From NCBI GenBank assembly GCA_022842935.1, contig JALHOP010000015.1, positions 1 to 64,000 of the forward strand: 64,000 nucleotides of DNA. The letters run 5' to 3'. The notes under the pieces are model-generated. The model was not told the origin of the DNA, made no database searches, and saw only the letters and a program-made list of their open reading frames with translations. Positions 19,276-29,966 of the stretch are shown piece after piece (the first letter of the stretch is position 1; the number at the start of each line of letters is the position of its first letter). The stretch comes from Myxococcota bacterium (GTDB lineage Bacteria > Myxococcota > XYA12-FULL-58-9 > JALHOP01). The translations under genes and the position numbers were made by a program.

Positions 19276-19291
19276 TGGCACGTCACTCGCA
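19276..19291 (+). promoter_or_regulatory. Candidate sigma-54 (-24/-12) promoter
   Basis: TGGCACGTCACTCGCA: the -24 element TGGCACG is perfect and the invariant GG and GC are 12 bases apart. The -12 element is TCGCA, one change from TTGCA. Transcription would begin near 19302, leaving a leader of about 26 bases that holds the AAGGGAG ribosome site of the following gene. Confidence 0.5.
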
Positions 19292-19327
19292 CAGGACTGC
19301 TCCTGAACCCCCAACAAGGGAGCAACC

Positions 19328-19603
19328 ATGAGCCACATGCACATCACATCGAGCCCCGTTTTCCCGCCCACTGGCAGCCAGACGTCGCCGCGTCCTTCCC
19401 CCAGCGCCGATCGCGTTGGTGAAAGCGATCGGCTGAAGTCGCGCGATCCAAGTAGCCCAGTCGAGGCCAAGCCCAACGACGAAAACGAACCCGCGGGCGT
19501 CTTCGAGCCTGCCCAGCCTCGGAGCCAAATCCGCACGACGCCGATGGCGCCGACCGCGGAGCCACCGGCACCGCGTGGACGTTCGGGTGTGAGCATCCGG
19601 TGA
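19328..19603 (+). CDS. Small disordered Pro/Ser-rich protein
   Basis: A 91-residue protein with a good ribosome site (AAGGGAG ending about five bases before ATG 19328) and a sigma-54-like promoter 38 bases upstream. Composition is dominated by Pro, Ser, Arg, Thr and Glu, with no predicted fold, signal peptide or membrane helix. No family is recognised. The combination of promoter, leader and start argues that it is a real gene despite its low complexity. The promoter suggests conditional expression; the role is unknown. Confidence 0.6.
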   Translation: MSHMHITSSPVFPPTGSQTSPRPSPSADRVGESDRLKSRDPSSPVEAKPNDENEPAGVFEPAQPRSQIRTTPMAPTAEPPAPRGRSGVSIR

Positions 19604-19667
19604 TTGAGTCGGGCCCGCGGCGAGCGTGTTACTTGTCCCAGCTCTCGCGCGCGGGCACCCTATCGTC

Positions 19668-21092
19668 ATGACCAACGGCTCGCGCAGCGAGTTAAAGCGG
19701 CGTCCCTGGTCGGGCATCGTCGAAGCGGTCGACCGTTTCCTCGCGAGCGACATGCGTAGCGCCCCGCGCTGGCGGCGCTTGGCGATCCACTACCTGCGCG
19801 TGCTCATCTTCGTGTCCCGGCCCGAGGTGCTCACCCGTCTACGCCTTCGTGCCCAGGCGCTCTCCTTCCAGACCGTCTTCGCCATCGTGCCGCTGTTTGC
19901 GGTCTTCTTCGTCATCTTCAAGGGCTTCGGCGGCATGGACGCGGTGCAAGGCCGGCTCGAGAAGCTCATTGTCGAAAACCTGGCTGGCGGCTCGGAGCTG
20001 TCATCTCAGGTCACGACATACATTCAACACGCAGTCGCCAACGTGAGCGGCAAGACGCTCGGCATCGTCTCTATCGTGCTGCTCATCTATTCGGTGCTCG
20101 GCCTCATGCAGAACATCGAGGACTCCTTCAACGACATCTTCGGCGTCAAGAAGGGCCGCAGCTGGGACATCCGCATCGTTCTGTACTGGACGGCGCTCAC
20201 CCTGGGGCCGCTACTCATCGGTGCATCGCTTGCGCTCACCGCGTTTCTGCAAAACGACGCAGTAATGAGCGTGGTCGAAAGCTTGGGGGTCGTCAGCGCC
20301 CTGCTCATCCGAGCGACGCCGCTGATGGTGACCTGGGTCGCCTTTGGTGCCCTCTACCTCGTGGTGCCGAATAGCCGCGTCAACTTCAAGGCAGCGGCGG
20401 CAGCGGCCGTCGTCGCCGGCTCGGCGTGGAGTCTCGCCAAGTTTGGCTACGCTATCTACGCCAAGAAGAGCGTCACGACCCTTTCCATCTACGGCACGAT
20501 GGCGGCTTTGCCGCTCTTCTTCTTTTGGATCTACGTGTCGTGGGTCATCGTTCTCTTCGGGGCCCAAGTGGCCTTCGCCTTCCAGAACGCCGCGACGTAC
20601 CGCGAAGAAGACCAGGCTGCGCGCGCCAATCAACACGCCCGCGAACGGGCTGCGGTGCGCCTATACCTCGAGGTCGCTCGCGACTTCTTCGCGGGGCGCC
20701 CCTCGACCGATCCGGCCTATGTTGCTGCTGCGCTCGGTCTGCCGCGACGGCTTCTCGAGCATCTCGTGCAAGCGCTGCAGGAGGGTCGTTTCTTGCGGAC
20801 CGTGGACGGCGAGGCTGGCCTCGTCCCCGCCAAGGACCTGGGCACCGTCACCATTTCGGATCTCGTCACCTACCTGCGGAGCGGGGTTGGCACGTCACCG
20901 CAGCTCGCCGACGACGACGTCCTTCGCTTCATCGATGACGTGTTTGGAAACCTTGCGCGCGAGCAACACCGCATCACCGGCGACCTCGACTTTCGCACCC
21001 TGGCCCAGAAGTTCGCAGCCGCGCGCCGTCCCGACAGCGAGGATCCGGTCGAGCTCGCTGTCGCGCACGAAGCGAGTGCCAAGGTTGATTGA
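19668..21092 (+). CDS. YihY/BrkB-family inner-membrane protein with C-terminal winged-helix-like tail
   Basis: A 474-residue membrane protein of the YihY/UPF0761 family, long misnamed ribonuclease BN. It has about six hydrophobic helices between residues 45 and 300, with family motifs RAQALSFQTVFAIVPL, FNDIFGVKKGRSWDIR and the FFFWIYVSWVIVLFGAQVAF block. The C-terminal 150 residues are soluble, and LGLPRRLLEHLVQALQEGRF resembles a winged-helix DNA-binding fold, as in some longer members. ATG 19668 is preferred over an upstream GTG (19626). The molecular function of the family is unsettled. Confidence 0.88.
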   Translation: MTNGSRSELKRRPWSGIVEAVDRFLASDMRSAPRWRRLAIHYLRVLIFVSRPEVLTRLRLRAQALSFQTVFAIVPLFAVFFVIFKGFGGMDAVQGRLEKLIVENLAGGSELSSQVTTYIQHAVANVSGKTLGIVSIVLLIYSVLGLMQNIEDSFNDIFGVKKGRSWDIRIVLYWTALTLGPLLIGASLALTAFLQNDAVMSVVESLGVVSALLIRATPLMVTWVAFGALYLVVPNSRVNFKAAAAAAVVAGSAWSLAKFGYAIYAKKSVTTLSIYGTMAALPLFFFWIYVSWVIVLFGAQVAFAFQNAATYREEDQAARANQHARERAAVRLYLEVARDFFAGRPSTDPAYVAAALGLPRRLLEHLVQALQEGRFLRTVDGEAGLVPAKDLGTVTISDLVTYLRSGVGTSPQLADDDVLRFIDDVFGNLAREQHRITGDLDFRTLAQKFAAARRPDSEDPVELAVAHEASAKVD

Positions 21093-21146
21093 GCAGATTC
21101 AGCCGAATTCGTTGACATCCACCCCCCTACACCAGACAATTCGCGG

Positions 21147-21569
21147 GTGTTGCCGGCGAACTTCGCGCGCCGTATGGGTCCGCTCGTGTGCGTTGCGGGA
21201 GCAATGCTCGTGTCGCCGCGCCTTGCCGCTGCGAATGACGCAGACACCCTGAGTCTGGTGCCAGGACAGCGGAAAAATCTGCAGGCACCCGGGGTGACGC
21301 GCATCGCTATCGACAACCCGAGTGTGGCGGATGTGAAAGAGAGCGACTTCACCGGCACGGTGAGCGCGCCCGTTTCCTTGGGCCTCGCCCCGATCATCGG
21401 GGAGCTGTTCAAGAGCAGGCAGTTTCGCGACAGCCAGACGGAGCTGGTAGTGTTCGTCGCACCGCGCTTGGTCGACCCACTCGCCAAGAGCCTACGAGAG
21501 CTCTCGACGCAGATTCTCAACAAATACAAAGACGCTGAAGACGACGTCGGTTTCGGCCTACTCGATTAG
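21147..21569 (+). pseudogene. Internally deleted CpaC/RcpA-type pilus secretin remnant
   Basis: A 140-residue open frame from GTG 21147. It has a signal peptide (to about residue 29) and then the opening of the CpaC N-terminal domain (SLVPGQRKNLQAPGVTRIAI...NPSVADVK, 36-64). After a junction of about 13 residues it matches the extreme secretin C-terminus (LGLAPIIGELFKSRQFRDSQ, TELVVFVAPRLVDP, 78-111). The normal protein is roughly 450-500 residues, so the N1 domain and nearly all of the gated barrel are missing, yet the frame is intact and the gene ends 9 bases before the FHA-TadA start. It cannot form a secretin pore. It may be a remnant or a retained mini-protein. Confidence 0.7.
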
Positions 21570-21578
21570 GGACTTGCT

Positions 21579-23618
<2,040 letters not shown>

Positions 23619-23625
23619 GTAAGCG

Positions 23626-25476
23626 ATGCCGCAGCTGGTGATCACGCATCCGAGCCACGAGGAGCGTCGCGTCGACCTCGTCGACGACGAATACGTGCTC
23701 GGACGGGATCCGCAGGTCGCGATACCCCTTCGCGATCGCAAGGTATCGCGGCGCCATGCGCGCGTCTTTCGCCGCGGCGGCTCGTATTACATCGAAGACT
23801 TGGGCAGCGTGAACGGTGTCCTCCTTGGCGGACAGCCGATCTCGGGCGCGCGCAAGATGAACCCAGGCGTCGAGCTCGACGTCGGTGGTTTCGGGGTGAA
23901 GCTGCTCTCCGACAATGCGCGCGAGGCGGTCACTTTCACCCTGACCGGGCGCGTACCGCCGGTGCGGGATCAGGTCTTCATGTTGCCTGTCGGCGAGCTA
24001 GAGGTTGGACGCGTCGAAGGCGCCGCCATCGTCATCCCCGACGTCTCTGTGTCGCGGACGCACGCGCTTCTGACGGTCGAGCCCGGCTCCGTGATCGTCG
24101 AGGACCTCTCCAGCAGCAACGGCACCTTCGTCAACGGTGTCAAAGTGGGCCGCCGCGAGCTCAAGGCGGGCGATACGGTCCGCTTCGGAAACATCGACTT
24201 CAAGTTCGGGCGCGCTGGGCGTGTGTCGTTTGCCCGCGCGAAACAAGTCTGGACGGGCTTCGCGCATAGCGACAGCACCGTCAAGCTTGCCGCCGGTATC
24301 GGCGGACTCTCGCTCGTCTTGTTGATCGTCGTCGTCGTCATCGCGGCGTCGCACGCAGGACCGCGGGCGCCCGAGGGGATGAGCCCAGCCGAGGCGGCGT
24401 ATGGTCGTATGGTCGAAGACGGCCTGTTGCGCGGGCGTGAAGAGCTCGACCGCGGCCACTGGGAAGAGGCGACCAAAGCCTTCACGCAGGTGCTGGACGG
24501 CGACCCCGTCAACCTCGCGGCGCACGATGGGCTATCGTCCGTCGATCAAGGTCGGGAGTCGAGTCGCGCGCTCGAGCAGGCGCGCACCGCGCTCAATCAG
24601 AACCGGCCTAGACTGGCGCTCGACCTCGCCGATTCGATCCCCTTGCGCTCGGCCATTGGCAAAGACGCGGCGGGAGTGGCTGCGAGCGCGCGTACCCTGC
24701 TGGCGACAGACGCCTACAACGCCGCGCAGGCCCTGTGCCGCGACCGACAATGGCTACGCTGTCGCGAAAAGGTCATCGAGCACCTGCGCTACAAGCCGGA
24801 ATCGGTGAGTGGCAAGGCTCTCCTCGGCGAGGTCGAAGAGTCGATGCGCGGCGCCAAGATGCGTTTCTCGCCCTGGCAGCCTCCGCAAACCCCCGAAGAG
24901 CTGGCCCTGCAGGCGCGCTATCCCGACGGCGAGGTCCGCGAGATCGTATTGGCGTACATGAGCGGCGACGTTAGCACCGCCATCGAGAAGGCGCGCGGGC
25001 AGTCTGGACGTGAAGCCGTGTCGCGCCTCTTGTCCGCGCTCGTCGAGATTCAGCGCACCCGCGACGCGGCAGAGCAGGCCGCCGCCGCTGGCGAATCACA
25101 GAGGGTCGTGCGCTTGCTCGAGCGCGCCCTCGCGATCGACGCGACCATCATGCCAGCGTCGCAGAGCAGCACCGTGAGTAGCAACTTGCAACGCAAGATC
25201 GCGAGCGAGCTCTTCGACCTCGGAGAAAACGCTCAGCTCCGTGGCGACAACCAGGAGGCTTTCGTCCACTGGTTCAAGGCGCAGAGCTTCGCCCCCGACA
25301 ACGAGACCATCTTGAGGGCGTTGAACAAGCTCGAGACCCAAGCAGCCGAAATGCTGGCCAGAGCCGATGGCAGCGACCCGCTCTCGTGTTCGCGATTGCA
25401 GACCGCCATGTCGATCACCAAGCCGGACAGCAGTGTCCACTTGGCAGCCAAGAGCAAGCACAACGAGTGTCGATAA
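23626..25476 (+). CDS. Tandem-FHA membrane protein with periplasmic TPR-like region
   Basis: A 616-residue protein starting 7 bases after the FHA-TadA stop. FHA domain 1 is at about 5-95 (VLGRDP, SRRHARV, but GSVNGVLL) and FHA domain 2 at about 110-200 (VGRVEGAAIVI, SRTHALL, SSSNGTFVNG). One membrane helix follows at about 222-245 (GGLSLVLLIVVVVIAAS), then helical TPR-like repeats to the end. The FHA pair should face the cytoplasm and the repeats the periplasm. With the FHA of the neighbouring ATPase it probably forms a phospho-Thr-gated assembly, but no partner phosphosite is visible. Confidence 0.88.
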   Translation: MPQLVITHPSHEERRVDLVDDEYVLGRDPQVAIPLRDRKVSRRHARVFRRGGSYYIEDLGSVNGVLLGGQPISGARKMNPGVELDVGGFGVKLLSDNAREAVTFTLTGRVPPVRDQVFMLPVGELEVGRVEGAAIVIPDVSVSRTHALLTVEPGSVIVEDLSSSNGTFVNGVKVGRRELKAGDTVRFGNIDFKFGRAGRVSFARAKQVWTGFAHSDSTVKLAAGIGGLSLVLLIVVVVIAASHAGPRAPEGMSPAEAAYGRMVEDGLLRGREELDRGHWEEATKAFTQVLDGDPVNLAAHDGLSSVDQGRESSRALEQARTALNQNRPRLALDLADSIPLRSAIGKDAAGVAASARTLLATDAYNAAQALCRDRQWLRCREKVIEHLRYKPESVSGKALLGEVEESMRGAKMRFSPWQPPQTPEELALQARYPDGEVREIVLAYMSGDVSTAIEKARGQSGREAVSRLLSALVEIQRTRDAAEQAAAAGESQRVVRLLERALAIDATIMPASQSSTVSSNLQRKIASELFDLGENAQLRGDNQEAFVHWFKAQSFAPDNETILRALNKLETQAAEMLARADGSDPLSCSRLQTAMSITKPDSSVHLAAKSKHNECR

Positions 25477-25483
25477 GCTCGGG

Positions 25484-26659
25484 TTAGACGGCGCTGCCGT
25501 GGCCCTTGAGCATCACCAAGGTAAGGATCTGTTCACTCACGTTACCGGGGGCGCGAGCAGCGTCTCGGTCGAAGAGACGGGCACGATAAGCATCCGCGAT
25601 AGCGGTCGCCGACTGGTCCTTGATGGCGGCCAAGCTTGTCTCGGCCCAGTAACGTTCTTTGGGGTTTGACGCGTCGAAGTGGTCGATAGCGAACCCGAGC
25701 AGCGCGCCGGGTGACGCTGTGTTGGCGTCACGCCCCAATGCCACCCACGTCTCGGCATCGGCTGCCACCCCGATGCTCAGCTCGCCGCGACGCGTGCTGA
25801 GGAGCTCCTCGAGGATGGGCTTTGCAACCCCAGCAACCTGTTTACGCAAGTTAGAGTCCTTGACGCTCTCGAGCACCTTGCGAATCGGGTCGAGGTGGAC
25901 GGCGGTGATGCTGTTCGCGCGGAGATCGGCGGCGGCGGCGTTACCCGCTACCCACGCATCGAGATCGGCTTGCTGCTGCTTGATCGCGGCGGCGTTGGCC
26001 TCACGCGCGGCGTTGTACGCTTCGATTTGCAAATCTTCCGTTGCCTCAATCGCGGCGTTCGCCTTGGCGACCGAGCGGCGCTCGAAGACGTTAGTCACCG
26101 CGTTCCACATGACGGGGAGTGCGATGACGACGCCCGCCACGAGAGCGCTCGCGGCAAGCGCAATCGCGGTCTCACGCCCCTGCGTGGACAGATACAGGTA
26201 GGGCCCTACTCCCAACAGAACCCCTGCCGGGATGGCCTTGTAGATGCCGCGCTCCCAGGCGACGACGTCGGGGTAGCGCCGACGCAGCCGCGGCGGGTTC
26301 TGCTCGAGCAAGTCGGTCGCAGGCTTCGGCGGTGCTTGGTAGGCCGCCGGCAAGGATAGCCGCACCTCTCTGACCGCCTGCTCGACCGCCGCACGAGCGG
26401 CCCGGGCCGCGATGAAGTCGCGCATGAGGGGCGTCTTCGGGAGCGGGCCAGTAGCCGCACCCTTCGAGCGCAAATAATGGACAGCGACGTCGAGGGATAG
26501 CCCGGAGCGCGCAGCCAGGGCAGCTGGCGTCACCATATGCCCTCGATATTCCAGTTCTTTTCGCGCCGAATCGAGCCTAACGGTTTGCGCGCTGCCGAGA
26601 ACGTCGCGCGCTCCGCTGGCAACGGAGGTTGAGCCTTTGATGCCGCCAACCGAATCCAT
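25484..26659 (-). CDS. Hypothetical protein with helical hairpin in the membrane
   Basis: A 391-residue protein. Residues 1-30 are Ser/Gly-rich. Residues 40-70 resemble a small helix-turn-helix (TPAALAARSGLSLDVAVHYL). Two hydrophobic helices at about 145-195 (AIPAGVLLGVGPYLYL and IALAASALVAGVVIALPV) are followed by an Ala/Gln-rich coiled coil (205-250) and a helical tail. There is no signal peptide. The ATG at 26659 has a modest GAGGAC upstream. The gene converges on the tandem-FHA gene with a 7-base gap. I recognise no family. Confidence 0.7.
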   Translation of the reverse strand: MDSVGGIKGSTSVASGARDVLGSAQTVRLDSARKELEYRGHMVTPAALAARSGLSLDVAVHYLRSKGAATGPLPKTPLMRDFIAARAARAAVEQAVREVRLSLPAAYQAPPKPATDLLEQNPPRLRRRYPDVVAWERGIYKAIPAGVLLGVGPYLYLSTQGRETAIALAASALVAGVVIALPVMWNAVTNVFERRSVAKANAAIEATEDLQIEAYNAAREANAAAIKQQQADLDAWVAGNAAAADLRANSITAVHLDPIRKVLESVKDSNLRKQVAGVAKPILEELLSTRRGELSIGVAADAETWVALGRDANTASPGALLGFAIDHFDASNPKERYWAETSLAAIKDQSATAIADAYRARLFDRDAARAPGNVSEQILTLVMLKGHGSAV

Positions 26660-26769
26660 CGAATAGTCCTCGCCCTGTCGTGCGTGGGGGTCGTCGGGTT
26701 ATCGCGCTGGAGGCGGGGGCAGTTGTCAGCTGCTGCATGTCTTGCTGGCGCGGTCCTCCCCAGGAGGTC

Positions 26770-28206
26770 TCAAGCCTGCAACTCGGGAATGGCACCGCTG
26801 ACGTCACCAAGCGTCGTACCGCCAACGCCGACCGCGTTCATGGCGGTGATGAGGACACTTGCGGGGTGACGTGGCACTCCGCCCACGGCGGCGGGCCTGA
26901 TGTGCTGGCCCATCTTCAAGCGGCCGCCCGCGCTTCCGGCGACGAGCATGATCATGTTGTCGGTCGAGTGAGCATTCAGGGCTGTGCCGGTGGCCGCAGC
27001 ATCGCGGCCGTGACCCGCCTCGAGCGCGAAGATGAGCGCCGTGCTATCGAGCACGGAACCGTTCCCCTCAGGCGTTGCCTTGAGCGCCCGAAGCATCCGC
27101 CCGAACAGACCCACGTGCCACTGTTGCGACGCGACGAAGTCCGCGTGGGTGTTCGACTGATGACTCTCCTCGTGCACGTCGATGTCGTGCCCGGGGAGTC
27201 TAAACATGGGCATGCTAAACGAGATGAGCAGCGTCGCAACGCGGGTCAGGTCGCACGCGAGCGCCATGGCGATGAGATCGACTAGCACGTCGCCCCGCTT
27301 GATCTCGTCGTTGTACTGCGTGCCGGTTGCGAAGGTGCCGGGCTTCGTCGGCTTCACGCAGGTGGTGAGCGCTCCGCTACCGCCGGGATCGGTTCGGGCC
27401 GCGAGCTGCGCGACGCGGCGCTCGAGGTCGCGTACCTGGTCGAGGTGATCACTCAAGCGTGACCTGTCGGCGAGGCCGAGCCGCGACGACAACGATGCGG
27501 AGCTTTGCAAGACCGCGTCGAGAACGCTGCGCCGTCGCAGGCTCGCGCGCGCAATGGTGGGGTCGACTGGGGCGGGCGAGCTCGATGGCGGCACGAAGCT
27601 CTCGAATAGCGTCGCCCACGCGACGGCCGGGTCGGCGACCGAGTTGTTCACGGGGCGGTTCGCCGCTGAATACGAGATCTCGGCGTAGTGGCCGTTGATC
27701 TCGTCTTGCTGCACTCGGTAGTTGATTTGCCGGAAGGTGGTCGCCGAACCGATGCCTTGCGCGACGAGGTAGTCGGACGTCGGACCCGCAGCGCCATAGG
27801 CTCCATCGGTCGGCTGCGCCTTACCCGACAGCAAAGGAGAGAGCGTCTTGTCGTGCGTGGCGCGAGGCTTGCCCCCCGCGGGGATGCCCGAGTGACCATC
27901 GAGTCCCTGCGAAGGTATCTGCAGGCCCGAGACCAGCGTGAAGTCGCCGAGAACATCCGAGAGACCAGCGAGCGCGGGGCGCATCGTCTGCCCCGCGAGC
28001 GCGCCCACGTTCGGAGTGAAGTAGTTGTCGCTGGCACCGTCACGCCCAGTCGCCTGGCCCGAGGTCATGAGAAGGTAACGCTTCACCTGGCCCGCCTGCG
28101 CCAAAGCCTCGCGCGAGGGGAGCATCGCTTCGAGCAGCGGCAGCCCGAGCACCGCACCGCCCGCGCCGCGAAGCAGCGCGCGACGACTTAGCGCGAACCG
28201 TTTCAT
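26770..28206 (-). CDS. DUF1552 exported protein (Tat signal)
   Basis: A 478-residue protein with a twin-arginine-type leader (SRRALLRGAGGAVLGLPLLEAM), followed by the DUF1552 body (RYLLMTSGQATGR..., HSGIPAGG, SDYLVAQ, EESHQSN). It should fold in the cytoplasm, perhaps around a cofactor, before export. ATG 28206 overlaps the stop of the DUF1592-type gene by four bases (ATGA), and the two families occur together in planctomycetes and myxobacteria. The biochemical role is not known. Confidence 0.88.
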   Translation of the reverse strand: MKRFALSRRALLRGAGGAVLGLPLLEAMLPSREALAQAGQVKRYLLMTSGQATGRDGASDNYFTPNVGALAGQTMRPALAGLSDVLGDFTLVSGLQIPSQGLDGHSGIPAGGKPRATHDKTLSPLLSGKAQPTDGAYGAAGPTSDYLVAQGIGSATTFRQINYRVQQDEINGHYAEISYSAANRPVNNSVADPAVAWATLFESFVPPSSSPAPVDPTIARASLRRRSVLDAVLQSSASLSSRLGLADRSRLSDHLDQVRDLERRVAQLAARTDPGGSGALTTCVKPTKPGTFATGTQYNDEIKRGDVLVDLIAMALACDLTRVATLLISFSMPMFRLPGHDIDVHEESHQSNTHADFVASQQWHVGLFGRMLRALKATPEGNGSVLDSTALIFALEAGHGRDAAATGTALNAHSTDNMIMLVAGSAGGRLKMGQHIRPAAVGGVPRHPASVLITAMNAVGVGGTTLGDVSGAIPELQA

Positions 28207-29804
28207 GGCATCACCTCACGGCGCAAAATGAAGGTCGGGTCAGCGACGAGGGTCCGCAAGACCGAGGCGAAGCGCCTGCCGCTCCCCGCGAGAGCCTCTC
28301 CCAGGGCTCTGGCGAGCGGACGGTCTTCGGCCCGCAGGGGGCGACCCAGCGCGTAGCCGTAGACCTTTGTCCCGACGCAGCTCTCGAACAAGCCCGAGCT
28401 CAGAACCAAAGCACCGAGCTCGGCGGGGCCGCTAAACGTGCCAATGTCGGCGACCTCGCCCTTCCCTGCGATGACGCACTCGGGGCGACCGTCGTCGTGG
28501 GTGCGATAGCGACCAAGCGCATCAAAGTTCTCGAGGCCGAAGCCGACCGGGTCCGTGTAGCGATGGCACGTGGCGCATGCCCCCGACCCGTGCGCTGCAT
28601 AGCGGTCGACTTTGCACGCGTCAGGCGTCTCACCCTGCGGCTCCTGGTCGATGTTCACATCGTCGGGTAGCGGCTGATTGGCCTCGCAGAACAAGCGCGT
28701 GCGAATGAAAATGCCTCGACGCGTCGGGCTCGTGTCGTCGCTCTTGGTGCCATAGCCGAGCACCGAGCCGTGCGCGAGGATGCCACGTCGATTCGCCACC
28801 GGGTAGTCGACCCACCCGCCACTCGCTTGAGGCGGCGCGGGGAATCCGTAGTGCGCCGCGAGCGGCGCGTCGACCCACGTGCGGGCGCTGGAAAACAGCT
28901 CAGCGTAGTCGCGAGCGCCACCAAAGATTGAAGCGGCAACCAAAGCGTTCGATTCCGCGCGCATGGAACGGCTTAGCGGGTCGGCGTCAGCCAGGCGACT
29001 GTATCCGAGCCACATAGCGTGAAAACGTTGCCAGTGATCCTGCGCCCGCGTCGTGGCGAGCAGCCGGTCGGCTTGCGCCGCTCGTACCTCGCTATCAAGC
29101 AGCGCTCCGCTGGCCGCGAGCTCGAGAAGCGTGTCATCGGGAGTGGTCCCCGCCAGAAGAAACGACAAGCGGGTCGCCACTTCGAAGGCAGACAAGGTGA
29201 CCGTGCCGTCCGGCTGGGTCGCGACTCCCGGCTCGAAGCGATAAAGTAGGACCGGGTGACTCAAGAGCACGCGCAAGACCAGCTCGGCGCCAGAGTCGAA
29301 CGCACCCTCATCGACGCTAAAAGCGTGCAGGCCCAAGAGCACCGCGCGTTCGTCGTCGGTGAGCGGACGGCGAAACGCACGCCGACCAAAGCTGTCGACG
29401 AAGGACGTGAAGCATGCGAGGTCGCTGGGATCGCGCGGCGCACATCCATAGATGCGCGCCTTGACGGCGGGACGCGCCATGACCCAGGCGGCAGCGGACT
29501 CCGCTATGACGTCGGCGCCCTCGATCACCACCGGCGTCACATGCTGCAGGGCGACGTCGTTATCGAAGGGGACGCCCTCGTCCACCGCGAGATATTCGAT
29601 CGGAACGGGTACCTCGGGATCGAGGAGATCGCGGAGCGTCTGGACGTATTCGGCACGCGTCAGCCGGCGGGGTTCGACCCGGGCGACCTTGATGATGCCG
29701 GTGTCCACGTCGTCGAGGTCGAGCGCGACGTCGTCGGAGGCTTCTCCGATGACGCCAACACAGCCGACGGCACAAGCAGCCCAGCAGGCCGCGAGCAGCC
29801 TCAT
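28203..29804 (-). CDS. DUF1587/1592/1588/1585 lipoprotein with c-type heme motif
   Basis: A 533-residue protein starting at ATG 29804, behind an ideal GGAGG. It has a lipoprotein-type signal (AACAVGC). DUF1587 (RRLTRAEYVQTLRDLL), DUF1592 (GRRAFRRPLTDDERAVLLGL), DUF1588 (TSPTRRGIFIRTRLFCE) and DUF1585 (LGALVLSSGLFESCVGTKVY) follow in that order. A CATCH heme-attachment motif lies inside the DUF1588 region (GSGACATCHRYTDPVGFGLE). It is therefore probably a periplasmic redox protein partnered with the Tat-exported DUF1552 protein encoded immediately downstream. The substrate is unknown. Confidence 0.9.
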   Translation of the reverse strand: MRLLAACWAACAVGCVGVIGEASDDVALDLDDVDTGIIKVARVEPRRLTRAEYVQTLRDLLDPEVPVPIEYLAVDEGVPFDNDVALQHVTPVVIEGADVIAESAAAWVMARPAVKARIYGCAPRDPSDLACFTSFVDSFGRRAFRRPLTDDERAVLLGLHAFSVDEGAFDSGAELVLRVLLSHPVLLYRFEPGVATQPDGTVTLSAFEVATRLSFLLAGTTPDDTLLELAASGALLDSEVRAAQADRLLATTRAQDHWQRFHAMWLGYSRLADADPLSRSMRAESNALVAASIFGGARDYAELFSSARTWVDAPLAAHYGFPAPPQASGGWVDYPVANRRGILAHGSVLGYGTKSDDTSPTRRGIFIRTRLFCEANQPLPDDVNIDQEPQGETPDACKVDRYAAHGSGACATCHRYTDPVGFGLENFDALGRYRTHDDGRPECVIAGKGEVADIGTFSGPAELGALVLSSGLFESCVGTKVYGYALGRPLRAEDRPLARALGEALAGSGRRFASVLRTLVADPTFILRREVMP

Positions 29805-29966
29805 CGAAACCTCCGCGCTCCCGCTCTGCAACAAGTGCGCTAGCAGCCCACACCCACGAAAATCTCAGAGCGTTCGAGGGCTTATCGCCTTCCGCGCGGG
29901 AGGTCTCTCGGGACCGCGCTGGGGTTCGCTGCCCACAGTTTTGTGGTGACAAGCCGTCTTCGCCGG

